Source of the DNA: Calothrix brevissima NIES-22
GTDB lineage: Bacteria; Cyanobacteriota; Cyanobacteriia; Cyanobacteriales; Nostocaceae
Assembly (NCBI RefSeq): GCF_002367995.1
Contig: NZ_AP018207.1
Coordinates: 6,610,104-6,674,103, forward strand
Length of the DNA stretch: 64,000 nucleotides
Reading direction: 5' to 3'
Below the pieces are notes generated by a model. The model did not search any database, was not told where the DNA came from, and worked only from the letters and a program-made list of their open reading frames with translations. Positions 44,581-55,600 of this stretch are shown here, one piece after another. Every line of letters begins with the position of its first letter. The stretch's first letter is position 1. Both the position numbers and the translations under genes were made by a program.

Positions 44581-44636
44581 GTAGTGCGAGCATCTTGCTC
44601 GCTGGTGTTCCAAAGCGAGCAAGATGCTCGCACTAC
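44581..44636. repeat. 22-bp-stem palindrome GTAGTGCGAGC...GCTCGCACTAC
   Basis: Two perfect 22-base arms (44581-44602 and 44615-44636) flank a 12-base loop. Related to the palindrome at 6672-6715. It sits in the divergent spacer between the aldolase and CYTH genes. Part of a dispersed family. No transposase adjacent. Confidence 0.85.
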
Positions 44637-44816
44637 AAATTGATTGGGTATTTAAAAAATTGGATGTCCCTATCATCAGGTTTTAGTAGTATACTTGCCC
44701 CATTCTTTTTGCAAATTTAGTATTAAATTAGGATTACCATATATAACAATCCGTTTATTAGTCACAAATACTTGTCCCCCTTGTCTCCCTTGTCCTCCTT
44801 GTCCCTTTAAATTACA

Positions 44817-45281
44817 ATGGCAGCAGAGATAGAGCGCAAATTTTTAGTCAAAGACGATAGCTGGAGAAAGCTAGCTGAAGGTAGTCGATATGTTCAGGGA
44901 TATATTTCGACAGCCAAACAAGCTACTGTTCGCGTTCGCATCGTCGGTAACCAAGGTTACTTGACAATTAAAGGAGCGACTGTCCAATATAGCAGATCGG
45001 AGTTTGAGTACCCTATCCCTGTAGCAGATGCACAAGAAATGCTCGATACTTTATGCGATCGCCCTTTAATCGAGAAAACGCGCTACAAAATCGCATACGG
45101 TAATCTAATTTGGGAAATCGATGAATTTGAAGGTGTCAACAAAGGGCTAATAATTGCAGAAGTTGAACTCACTAACGAAAAACAGCAAATTGAACTACCA
45201 GATTGGATTGGTGAAGAGGTTTCTGATAATCCTAAGTATTACAACAGTAATTTAGTCAAACATCCTTTTTCACAATGGTAA
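44817..45281 (+). CDS. CYTH-domain phosphatase (triphosphate tunnel enzyme)
   Basis: The 154-residue CYTH domain opens with the AEIERKFLV signature (ExExK). Basic and acidic strands follow: VRVRIVGNQGYLTIKG, FEYPIPVADAQEMLD, IEKTRYKI, WEIDEFEGVNKGLIIAEVEL. Bacterial members mostly hydrolyse inorganic tripolyphosphate. CyaB-type adenylate cyclase activity is possible but less likely. A GTCTCCCTTGTCCTCC STRR tract ends a few bases before the ATG. Confidence 0.92.
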   Translation: MAAEIERKFLVKDDSWRKLAEGSRYVQGYISTAKQATVRVRIVGNQGYLTIKGATVQYSRSEFEYPIPVADAQEMLDTLCDRPLIEKTRYKIAYGNLIWEIDEFEGVNKGLIIAEVELTNEKQQIELPDWIGEEVSDNPKYYNSNLVKHPFSQW

Positions 45282-45394
45282 TTGTTGACGGTTGACTGTT
45301 GACTGTTGACTGGAAATACATATTATTTGAGCAATAGGGAATTTCCAAATAAAAAAATATTCCAATTATCAACTTACCAAACCCGCAACTCGTA

Positions 45395-45619
45395 GGGGCG
45401 AGGTTACCCCCATTAGTGTCAACTTAAGCTAAAAGCTATATACGGCGCGTGTTGTACAAAAACTTTCGCCCTCATCCCCTAACCCCTTCTCCCCCAGGAG
45501 AAGGGGAATTAAATCTCTTGCTCCCCTCTCCCGGTGGGAGAGGGGCTGGGGGTGAGGGCAAAAAGCTTGCTACAAAGCGGGTTTCACGTTAAGTTGACAC
45601 CTATGGGTAACCCCGCCCC
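45395..45619. mobile_element. Nested palindromic element (MITE inside a hairpin repeat)
   Basis: Outer arms GGGGCGAGGTTACCC (45395-45409) and GGGTAACCCCGCCCC (45605-45619) are halves of one hairpin separated by about 190 bases. The insert is itself bounded by 12-bp inverted repeats GTGTCAACTTAA (45416-45427) and TTAAGTTGACAC (45589-45600), with TA on each side. Inside it lies the CTCATCCCCTAACC...GGTGAGGG palindrome family also found in the hsd genes, in two stems. No coding capacity. Confidence 0.65.
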
Positions 45620-45638
45620 CTTTAGGTTGGCGATAAAT

Positions 45639-46664
45639 CTAAGATAAAGCCTGAATAAACTTTTCTACTTTTTCGAGTAATGGTTGATATTCGATTTGTT
45701 TAGCTAATTCCTGAGCGTTGTTGTAGCAAGAGAGAGCCAATTTTTTACGTCTTCTTTTGGCGTACAGGCTACCCATATTTAACAAAGTAGAACCTTCGCC
45801 TAAGCGATCGCCTAATTCTTGATAAATGGCTACAGCTTGTTTATAGCATTTCAGCGCTTGCCAGTGATTTGCGACATTATTGTAGGCAAAACCAAGGTTA
45901 TTGAGGGTTGTGGCTTCTCCGGCTCTGTCTTTTAATGCTCTACGTGTTAATAGCACTTGATGGTAAATCAACAGTGCTTGTTTAGGTTGCCCTAAATCGC
46001 TATACATAGAAGCAATATTATTCATGGTGGTAGCTTCGCCAATTAAATTTTTGACGGCGCGTTGAATTGGTAACGCAGCTTCAAAATATTCTAGAGCTTG
46101 CTGATAATCGCCTAAAGTACTGTAGGCAAAGCCAATTCCATTGAGTGTAGTTGCTTCACCAGAAAAGTCTCCCAGTAAGCGCCGCATTCTTAAAATTTGG
46201 TTTTGCAGTAATAGCGATCGCTTTGGTTCTCCTAATTTGGTATAAATCAACGCCACATCATTGAGTGTGGAGATTTCACCTTGAGGATCTTCTAATTTGC
46301 GGAAAATTTGCAGCGCACCTTCAAAATACTCGAGTGCGGGTGAAAACATGCCTAAGCGGCTGTAGGTAGAACCTAAATTGCTCATTGCTGTGGCTTCAGC
46401 TCGCAAATTGCCAAATTCCCGCGCCACTTCCAAAGCCTCAGTAAAACAATCTAATGCTCTTTGAGTTTGCCAGCAACCGAGGTGACCTAAACCTATGTCA
46501 TTTAATGTATGACCTTCTCTGGCTCGATCGGGAATAATCCGAGCTAACTTAAGATTTTCGGTAGCTAGTGCGAGATATTCTTGAAATTCCCCCCGCTTAT
46601 AATAGCGGCTTGCCCGATTGCGACGTTGTTCCCATTCGCTAACTGGATTTAAAGGTTGCGTCAT
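45639..46664 (-). CDS. Tetratricopeptide-repeat protein
   Basis: 341 residues made of seven to eight TPR units with the recurrent pattern GDRAGEATTLNNLGFAY / QQALEYFEAALPIQR. No signal peptide, membrane segment or catalytic domain. TPR stacks are protein-docking scaffolds, related to the Kinesin-light-chain / LGN-like groups common in cyanobacteria. Partner unknown. It overlaps no other gene and the upstream spacer is 480 bases. Confidence 0.9.
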   Translation of the reverse strand: MTQPLNPVSEWEQRRNRASRYYKRGEFQEYLALATENLKLARIIPDRAREGHTLNDIGLGHLGCWQTQRALDCFTEALEVAREFGNLRAEATAMSNLGSTYSRLGMFSPALEYFEGALQIFRKLEDPQGEISTLNDVALIYTKLGEPKRSLLLQNQILRMRRLLGDFSGEATTLNGIGFAYSTLGDYQQALEYFEAALPIQRAVKNLIGEATTMNNIASMYSDLGQPKQALLIYHQVLLTRRALKDRAGEATTLNNLGFAYNNVANHWQALKCYKQAVAIYQELGDRLGEGSTLLNMGSLYAKRRRKKLALSCYNNAQELAKQIEYQPLLEKVEKFIQALS

Positions 46665-47144
46665 CTGACCTCGGTTGCACTAAAGATAAAGATAGGCTGT
46701 TTTGATTAAGCAAATTGATTTGAGAATTAACCTCTCTCAAGTAATAATTCCCAAATTTAAGTTAACCATTATTCTCTATCTTTAGATATAAGACGTAAAT
46801 AGAGGTGATATGGTATAATTGCATACTTATTTTAAATTCCTCAAAAAAGCCCTAGCTAAAAACCACAAATCCTTACAGGGCAAGGTTTATCAGAATTCAT
46901 AGCAGTTCCCAGCTTTCAGGATTAAGAACCAGCAAAATATGATTGTTTTAAGTTTAATCTTGGTTTTATTTGGCGATCGCTCACAAATACTGTTGGCTAT
47001 TTGTAATCTATAATACAGTCAAATATTTTATTGCTGAGTGTCTAAATTAACAGCAAAATAAATTTTGCAGGGAATAAACTCAAGCAGGAACTTTCACGAC
47101 TTTACCCAATTCTCATAACTTACAAATTCAATCTATCTATCTAT
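46665..47144. other. Divergent spacer
   Basis: AT-rich promoter spacer between the TPR and DUF6174 genes. A HIP1-like site (GGCGATCGCT) is present near 46972. No repeats or hairpins stand out. Confidence 0.45.
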
Positions 47145-47639
47145 ATGCGTTTACCTATTTTTATAAGTGCAGGGTTATTACTAACACTGAGCTTAAATGC
47201 GCCAGTACTGTCTCTACCTGCAAGTCCAGCACCGCAATCAGCAACAATTGCTAACTCACAGTTAAAGCAATTAACAGCGAATCGTCAGTTATGGAAAAAG
47301 CAAAATATTCGTAACTATCGGTATACATTTAGCCGCAGTTGCTTCTGCGCACCCAAAGCTAGCGGGCCGATTAGCGTCACGGTAAGAAAAGGACGCAGCA
47401 TTTCTCTCACAGATGCGACAGGTAAACCTGTAGAGCGAGAATTGTTCCAACAATACGATACAGTGCCCAAGCTATTCAATATCATTGAAGATGCGATCGC
47501 CAAAAAAGCATCTAACCTGACTGTGCAGTACGATCCTAAATTGGGCTATCCCACCCAAATTAACATTGACTACAACAGTCAAATAGCTGATGAAGAAATC
47601 TATCTAACAGTCGAGAATTTGCAAAAAATTAATAGATAA
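47145..47639 (+). CDS. DUF6174-like exported protein
   Basis: 164 residues with an N-terminal signal peptide (MRLPIFISAGLLLTLSLNAP) and a DUF6174-type domain: NYRYTFSRSCFCAPKASGPI, FNIIEDAIAKKASNLTVQYD and GYPTQINIDYNSQIADEE. The paired cysteines CFC near residue 66 are a family feature. Periplasmic or outer-membrane-facing, function unknown. Followed by a strong palindrome. Confidence 0.8.
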   Translation: MRLPIFISAGLLLTLSLNAPVLSLPASPAPQSATIANSQLKQLTANRQLWKKQNIRNYRYTFSRSCFCAPKASGPISVTVRKGRSISLTDATGKPVERELFQQYDTVPKLFNIIEDAIAKKASNLTVQYDPKLGYPTQINIDYNSQIADEEIYLTVENLQKINR

Positions 47640-47660
47640 TTTGATGAGTCGCGGATGTTC

Positions 47661-47693
47661 AGATCCCCGACTTCTTGAAGAAGTCGGGGATCT
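47661..47693. repeat. AGATCCCCGACTTCTT hairpin, copy 2
   Basis: Same sequence as the hairpin at 22264-22296 except for the loop. Located 22 bases after a stop codon, again without a T-run. Confidence 0.75.
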
Positions 47694-47826
47694 CGCAGTA
47701 CCGCAAAATTAATGAAACAAAGAACTAGGAATTACACAACTGTCACCAAAAATTAAAGTCTTTCTTTGAGTAATAAATTGCTCGCCACAAACTTAAAATA
47801 ATCTGCCAGTTGTGTAAATCCCGTTA

Positions 47827-47860
47827 ATTACGAATTACGAATTACGAATTACGAATTATT
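47827..47860. repeat. ATTACGA tandem heptamer
   Basis: Five units of AATTACG. The TAA stop codon of the radical SAM gene lies inside the last unit, so the repeat borders and supplies the end of that gene. Confidence 0.8.
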
Positions 47861-48482
47861 CTGACTTCTCCCATAAACTTTGATAGCCAGTCACAATCCG
47901 GCTACCATCTTTGAGGACATGAATCTCTATTTGATCGCTAGCCCAAGAAATTTTATCTTGGAACTCAGGATTAAAGATATGTACTCGTTGATTGCTAGAA
48001 GAAACGGGAGAAGTTGGCGAATGAATTGCTAAAGACTCGACAAAAGGCCCGTCAATTAAAATATCTAGTTGTTCTAATAAATCTTGCGTGCCTGGTGGAG
48101 CCGATTCCGATTGTAATAACTTCAGAGTAAATCCTGTAAAAGACATGACATTTAACCCAGCAGCTTTGAGCTTTTTAGCTAAAGCTGCTAATGCAGGTGC
48201 TTGCCAAAATGGTTCACCACCAGAAAAAGTTACACCTGTATTTTTGGGGTTTTTGAGAATATTTTCTGCCAGAGTATCAACAGTAATTAATTGATTAATT
48301 TCAAATGGCCAAGAAGCCGTATTAAAACAACCAGGACATTCTCTCAGACAACCTTGTACCCAAACCACTGCACGACAACCAGGCCCGTTGACTTCTGATT
48401 CATCAACATAACCCATGATGTTTAAATACTCAGGGGGAATTTCTATTAGTGGTAGCGATGGGCTGCTAAATTTTGTTTCCAT
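47856..48482 (-). CDS. Radical SAM activating-enzyme-like protein (NrdG-type)
   Basis: 208 residues with a 4Fe-4S cluster motif CLRECPGC (CxxxCxxC) preceded by RAVVWVQG, and TGVTFSGGEPFWQAP typical of activases such as NrdG. It generates a 5'-deoxyadenosyl radical from SAM, perhaps to activate a glycyl-radical enzyme, but none is in this window. It lies 29 bases after another radical SAM gene, so the two are likely an operon. Its stop codon lies in a repeat tract. Confidence 0.88.
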   Translation of the reverse strand: METKFSSPSLPLIEIPPEYLNIMGYVDESEVNGPGCRAVVWVQGCLRECPGCFNTASWPFEINQLITVDTLAENILKNPKNTGVTFSGGEPFWQAPALAALAKKLKAAGLNVMSFTGFTLKLLQSESAPPGTQDLLEQLDILIDGPFVESLAIHSPTSPVSSSNQRVHIFNPEFQDKISWASDQIEIHVLKDGSRIVTGYQSLWEKSE

Positions 48483-48511
48483 CTCTTTCCTCCTTCAAAG
48501 CGTTAATAAAG

Positions 48512-49324
48512 TTAAGCCATAGCCGGGTAACTTACCGGGATATTGATGGCGTCATGAATTTGAGTAGCAAGAGCCGCCAGGATGTCAGGGCTGACACATT
48601 TGAGGTTTTGCACCAGGTAAGGACTAGATGGGGCAATATTATTACCACGTGCTTCTAATTTCCTGACCAAAACGCGCGGACGGGAAGGCAGATTAATTTG
48701 AATTTCATCGGGTTTTAGATGCTGAATAATTTCGATATAATCCTCTACCATGTCGGGTGTCCAACGAGACAAAACCATTGTTTGAATAGCCAAATGTCCT
48801 GAGTATTCTTGCCGAAATTGCTCGATTCCCGCTAATATATCTGGTAGATTAATTGTCTCTACAGGACGATTAATTCGCTGCAATTGATTTGACGAAACTG
48901 CATCTAATTTTGCGGCTACTATATCTGCTACTTTTAACGCATTCCGAACTGTTGGATCGTGCAACATCGTACTATTAGTTAAAACTACTGTCGGTAGTCT
49001 AGTAATTTTCTTAACAACCCCAATAATTTTTTCTAAATTTAATGCTAGGGTAGGCTCGCCACTACCGCTTAAAGTCACTACATCTACCCGATCTAAAGGT
49101 AATCTTGTGCGCAGATCGTCAAAAATTTGCATTGTCGGCACAAAAACTTGGCGTTCAGCAGTACTGGCTTGAATTTTCCCCAGCTGACAATAAACACAGT
49201 TAAAAGAACAAGTAGATACTGAACAAATGGGATCGATCCCTAGCGATCGCCCAAATCGCCAAGAATTTACCGGGCCGTAAACCGTACAATCATGGGGTTG
49301 TGGTTGAGATAAAGTTGTACTCAT
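48512..49324 (-). CDS. Radical SAM protein (COG0731-like)
   Basis: The 270-residue radical SAM protein has CSFNCVYCQLG (CxxxCxxC), VTLSGSGEPTLAL and DIVAAKLDAVSSNQLQRINRP. It resembles the group that includes wyosine-related Fe-S oxidoreductases, but cyanobacterial members have no assigned reaction. First gene of a pair with the NrdG-like protein. The paired arrangement suggests a shared maturation task. Confidence 0.87.
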   Translation of the reverse strand: MSTTLSQPQPHDCTVYGPVNSWRFGRSLGIDPICSVSTCSFNCVYCQLGKIQASTAERQVFVPTMQIFDDLRTRLPLDRVDVVTLSGSGEPTLALNLEKIIGVVKKITRLPTVVLTNSTMLHDPTVRNALKVADIVAAKLDAVSSNQLQRINRPVETINLPDILAGIEQFRQEYSGHLAIQTMVLSRWTPDMVEDYIEIIQHLKPDEIQINLPSRPRVLVRKLEARGNNIAPSSPYLVQNLKCVSPDILAALATQIHDAINIPVSYPAMA

Positions 49325-49433
49325 ACTTGCCGCTTCCTAAAATCAAACATACACTGGTATCAAAAATCTATTTAAAATTTAGATTCACTACAAATTTATC
49401 TCCAGAATTTGAGGAACTTGTGAGGGTATGGGC

Positions 49434-49490
49434 ATAGGGCATTGGGCATTAGGCATGGGGCATGGGGCATGGGGCATTGGGCATTGGGAA
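49434..49490. repeat. GGGCATT/GGCATGG tandem heptamers
   Basis: Seven to eight units, the longest tract of this heptamer family in the window. The rest of the spacer to the kinase start holds nothing recognisable. Confidence 0.75.
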
Positions 49491-49623
49491 TTTTGAATTA
49501 TTTTTATGCCTTTTCTGCCTTTGCCATCTTGATGCTGTCCCAGGGTTTTATGTACTGCTAATTAGCTACTCCTGATGGCAATCAAATCTGGATCGATGAT
49601 GGGAAATTCACTAAACAATTGGT

Positions 49624-52600
49624 ATGGCGAATAATAATCAGCAATTTACAATCTTGTTGGTAGATAGCAAGCCCGAAACCGGGATTTTTTTGGCAAATAT
49701 TCTTGCTGCTCCAGATTATCGATTGCAAGAGGTAACTTCTGGGAATTTAGCTCTTACAGCAGCGCTTGCTTCTCCTCCTCAGATGATTTTGCTGGATGTG
49801 GTTTTGCCAGATATGCATAGTTATGAAGTCTGGCAACAGTTGCAATCTCACAAAGCAACTAAGTATATACCAGTAATTTTTTTAGGTTTTGATGCAGAAT
49901 TAGTGAAGAAAATCCAGCCGAATAAAATAGATTTAGTTGATTTTATTGCCAAACCACTGCGTCGTGAAGAAGTTTTATTACGGCTACACAAACAATTAAA
50001 TTTGCAAAAAGTTAAAGCTAGATTTCACGAACATCATCAGCAACTCATCCAAAGAAAACAGCAAGCCATCAAACAAAATCGCCATAATCAATCTATTTTA
50101 GATGCTACCAAAGTTGGTATCTGCCTCACCGATGAAAATGGCTATTTTGTCGAAGTCAATCAGGATTATTGCCAGATGTATGGCTGGGAACGGGAGGAAC
50201 TGATAGGGCAGCCATTTACAGTACATTATGGCAATTTAACATTTAGCGAGAAAGCCCATTTAATTCAGCAATATAAAAATTTTCTGGCTTTGAATACCCA
50301 ACCAGAAAAACGAGAATTTACTATTACTCGTAAAGATGGTTCGCGGTTAAATGTTGAGATGATTCAGGCGATTTGTCAAAAGGATTATAGTAAATTTGTG
50401 GTGACAACGCTGATTGATATTAGTACTCATCAAGCAACACAAACTAGACAAAAATCTCGCGAACGTTACTTAGCCGCCTTGGGACAAATTCAACACCAGT
50501 TATTAAGTTTTGATGGTAGCAATAAATACTACAAAAAAATTGTAGAAATTCTCGGGCCAATCACTAAAGCTAGTCGTGTATATATTTATGAGCAGCGTCC
50601 AGGAATTGCGAGTAACTTTGCAATTAGCCAATGTGGGGAATGGTGCGCTCCCGGAATTCCGCCGAAAATTCTCCACCCAACCCGCAAAACTGTGTCTGCT
50701 GAGGATTTTTCGCTGCGGTGGGCGACTTTATTAACTCAAGGAGAAGCGATCGCGGAAATTGTCACCGAATGTCCAGACTTAGAACGGGGAAAGTTAGAAC
50801 TGCAAGGCGTTTTCGCGATTTTGATGTTACCGATAATTGTTAACGGTGAATTTGTTGGTTTGATTGGCTTTGATAACTGTGTAGAAGTTCGCAGTTGGGA
50901 AACTGCGGAGATTTCTATATTACAAGCAATCGCCAACGCGATCGCCATCGCTCACCAACGCAAACAAGCCGAAGATCACTTAAAAGCCCAAATCATCCAA
51001 CTTCAGCAAGAAATTAGCGTCAGCGAAGCTTCCCGCAAAGCGCGTCTCGTCGCTCTCAAATCTAGCGAAGGTAAATATCGGCAGCTAGTTGAGACATCCC
51101 AAGATATGATTTGGTCTGTGGATGTGGATGGTGTGATTAATTTTGTCAATCCGGCGGTGAAACAGTTTTTTGGTTACGAACCGGAACAGATGATTGGGCG
51201 GAACTTTACTGATTTTATTTTGCCAGAGCAAGTGGCACTGATTCAACAAAAGTTCGCCAGTCTCTTGGGCGGAGAGTCTATTTTTCACGAGGAAGTTAGC
51301 TGTTTTGCCCAAGACGGGAACATTTTATATTTAACAATTAATGCGATCGCTGTCCAAAATCATGATGACTCTGTTGTTGGGATCACAGGTACAGCCAGTA
51401 ATATTACTGAGCGCAAACGCGCCGAACAAGCATTGCATACCAGCGCCCTCAAACTTTTGCAGCATAACTTAGTGTTAACAGAGTTAGCTAAAAATCAAGT
51501 GCTTTATCAAGAAGACTTGAAAGCAGCTGTGAGAGAAATTACCGAAGTCGGTGCGAGAAATCTGGAAGTAGAACGCGCTAGCGTTTGGCTATATGGGGAA
51601 AACGATAATATATTGCAATGTGTAGATTTATTTACCCACTGTCAACAGCAACATAGTCAAGGAAATTCCCTGTGCGCCACAGATTATCCGAATTATTTTC
51701 AAGCTTTGCACTCAGATCCGATTATTGTTGCCCATGAAGCAGCTACAGATCCGCGCACCAAAGAATTTTTAGATGCTTACCTGACGCCATTTAACATCAC
51801 TTCCATGCTGAATACACCTATCAGGCTAGGAGGTAAAACTGTTGGCGTTTTATGCTTAGAAGCAGTGGCAATTCCCCATCATTGGACATTAGAAGACCAA
51901 AATTTTGCCCGTTCTTTAGGTAATTTAGTTTCTTTAGCCCTAGAAGCCAGGGAACGCCGCCGTGCAGAAGCAGCTAGGCGCATGTCCGAAGAGAAATTAG
52001 GCTCGGCTTTGCGCTCCTCTCCCGATCCGATTAGCCTCAGTACATTTCCTGATATGCGCTATATCGAAGTTAACGATAGTTTTTGTACATTTTTTGGCTA
52101 TTCTCGCTCTCAGGTAATTGGACATACCAGCGCCGAATTAGGGATTTGGGCGAATCCGGAAGAGTCTAATTTCCTGCGGCAAATGTTAGAACAAACAAAG
52201 GTACTCCGCAACCATGAAGTAGATATTCGCACTGCAGGCGGGGAAATCAAGACAACGCTGTTAAGTGCGGAAATGAGCGAAATTGATGGACAAAAGTACA
52301 TCCTGGGTACAGCCAAAGACATCACTGAGCGCAAGCAAGCAGAAAACGAAAGTCGGTTATTGCTGTTGACAACTCAAGCTATGACGCGCGCCATTGATGT
52401 TAACAGCGCTTTATCTATGGTTTTACGCCTAATTTGCCAAAATATCGACTGGGATTTTGGTGAAGCCTGGATACCCAGCGATGACGGCGCAATTTTAGAA
52501 CATAGTTTAGGTTGGTATGGCGATCGCAACAATTTAGAAGAATTTTGCTTAGAAAGTAAAAGCCTGAAATTAGCTTTGGGTGAAGGTTTACCAGGGAGAG

Positions 52601-55600
52601 TTTGGCAAAGCAAGCAGCCAGAATGGATTGAGGATATTTCTCGTGTCGCTCAACCGATTTTTTTGCGATCGCCCCAAGCAACTAACATTGGATTAAAAGC
52701 TGTTTTTGGCGTACCGATTATCGCCGCTAACAAAGTCTTAGCCGTGTTAGTCTTCTTTAAAAGTACCGCCATGTCAGTGGATAAGCGGTTGCTATTGTTA
52801 GTCGGTGCGGTAGCTTCTCAATTAGGCGGATTAATTCAACGCAAACAAGTAGAAGCAGCCCATAGAAAAAGCGAAGAACGTTTACAGTTAGCCTTAGAAG
52901 CTAGCGATTTGGGTTTGTGGGATTGGGATTTTACCAGTGGGAGAATCTATCGAGATTGGCGCTGGAAAAAAATGCTCGGTTATACAGAAGATGAAATTGA
53001 AGAAAATCAACAAGCTTTTGAAGAATTAGTTCATCCCGAAGATTTAGCCGCAGTTAAATCAGCTTTAGAAAACCATCTTCAAGGCGCTACTTCTGTTTAT
53101 GAAGCAGAATTTCGGATGCGTTGCGCTTCCGGGATTTGGAAGTGGATTCAAACACGCGCCCAAATATTTGAACGCGACGAACAAGGTATACCCCTGCGGA
53201 TGACAGGTACTCACAAAGATATTACCGAACGCAAAACCTTAGAAAGAGAAATCGCCCTCAGAGAAGCGCGCCTCAACGCTTTTTTCTCTGGTGCGCCTGT
53301 GGGGATGGATATTTTAGATAAACAACTGCGGTTTGTGCAAATTAATGAATTAATGGCAGAAATTCACGGAAAACCGCAAAAAAACCACGTTGGCAGAACT
53401 ATATATGAAGTTGTGCCCCAAATGGCTCCGTTTGTTGCCCCATTTTACAAACAAGTACTACTCACCGGTCAACCAATTCTCAATTTAGAAGTCAGTATTC
53501 CCTCAGCGAAAAAACCAGAGATTGTGCGTCACTTTTTGGTTTCTTATTTTCCCATTCCCGGCGAAGACGATCGCCCCTTGGGTGTGGGAACGGTAATGGT
53601 AGAAATTAGCGATCGCAAATATGCAGAACAAAAACTGCGGTTAGCCAACGAACGCTTACAATATCTGCTGACTTCTAGCCCTGTAGTTATCTATAGCAGC
53701 AAAACCTCCGGGGATTTTGGGCATACATTTATGAGTGAGAACGTGAAAACCATGCTTGGCTATGAAGCGCGGGAATTTCTCGAAAATCCCAATTTTTGGT
53801 TGCGTCACGTTCATCAAGAAGATGTTGAATATATCTTGAGCAAATTTTCTCTGTTATTTGAGCAAGAATACAGTTCCTATGAATATCGCTTTTTACATGC
53901 TGATGGTACATATCATTGGTTATACGAGCAAGTCAGGTTAATTCGCGATGAAGCCGGAAAGCCGATAGAATGTGTTGGTTACTGGGCAGATGTAAATGCG
54001 CGAAAATTAGCAGAATTAGCTTTACAAGCCAGCCAACAACGCTATCAACTCTTAGCTGAAGCCTCGCCAGCTTGTATTTTTCATACCGATGTTGATGGCA
54101 ATGTTTTATATTTAAATCAACGCTGGACGGAAATTACTGGACTTTCCTTAGCCGAATCTCTGCGCAAAGCTTGGACAAAAGCCATACATCCTGAGGATCG
54201 GCGGCGCGTTGTCAACAAATGGAAGCAAGCCAGAGCCGCTAAAAACGGTTATAAATTAGAATATCGAATTTTACGCACAAATGGGGCGATTGTCTGGGTA
54301 TTATCTCAATGTTTGCCGGAAATGGGCGATGATGGCGAAATTAAAGGCTATATCGGTACAGTGACAGATATTACCGAGAGAAAACTGGCAGAAGAAGCCT
54401 TAAAAGAAAGCGCAGAAAGAGAAAAAGCGATCGCCCAAGTAATTCAAAGAATGCGTCAAACCTTGGATTTAGAGACAATATTTGCCGCTACCACCCAAGA
54501 ATTGCGCCAAGTTTTAGATTGCGATCGCGTCGCTGTTTACCGTTGCGATTTAGAAAATAATGGGGAATTTGTCTCTGAATCTGTAGAAGCTGGTTGGATT
54601 TCCCTAATTGAACTCCAAGCCAACTACCCCAATCTTAAACTAGAGAGCGATCGGGGAATAATGACATTATTAATGAATGCAGATATCCTACCCAATACCG
54701 ATTTATCCACAGAACAAAACCTAACTTATCAATGCGTAGAGGATATTTATCACGCCGGATTTACCCCAGAAACCATCAATTTATTAGAGCGCTTTCAAGC
54801 CAAAGCTTATATTACAGTACCCATATTATGCGGCGATAAACTTTGGGGATTATTAACAAGTTATCAAAATTCTCACCCCCGCCAATGGAAAACCGAAGAA
54901 ATTAATATTGCTGTGCAAATTGGTAATCAATTAGGAGTGGCTTTACAGCAAGTACAACTATTAGCCCAAACCCAAAGTCAATCACAAGCATTACAAGCAG
55001 CCGTTGTTGCGGCTGATGCAGCCAATCGTGCTAAAAGCGAATTTCTCGCTAACATGAGTCATGAATTGCGCACCCCTCTCAACGCCATTTTAGGTTTCAC
55101 GCAAATCATGAGCCGCGAAAATTCTTTATCTCACGAACATCAGCAACATTTAGCCATTATTAATCGTGCAGGTGAACATTTATTGAGCTTAATTAATGAC
55201 ATTTTAGAAATGTCAAAAATTGAAGCCGGGAGAAGCACTTTAAATATTAGCAGTTTCAACTTAATCAACCTGTTAAACAGCTTAGAAAAAATGTTGAATT
55301 TGCGTGCATCTGCTAAAAATCTAGAGTTAATATTTGAATATGCTCCTAATATTCCCCAATACGTACAAACCGATGAAAGTAAACTGCTACAAGTTCTCCT
55401 CAATCTCTTAGGTAACGCTATCAAGTTTACTAATCAAGGCAGCGTCATCTTACGAGTTTATAGTACATCTTTAGAAGCAGCAGAAAATCCCCCTCATCCC
55501 CCTCAACCCTCCCGTATCTTCTTTGAAGTCGAAGATACCGGACTCGGTATTGCACCCCAAGAAATCAACTTATTATTTGAAGCCTTTGGACAAACTGAAA

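Noticed and set aside
45430-45560. Ordinary rho-independent terminator for the CYTH gene
   Set aside because: Too long, lacks a T-run and is bounded by inverted repeats; better explained as an inserted repeat element.
50500-54980. Phytochrome-like bilin-binding GAF domains in the giant kinase
   Set aside because: No GAF unit shows the expected Cys-His chromophore motif; treated as non-photosensory.
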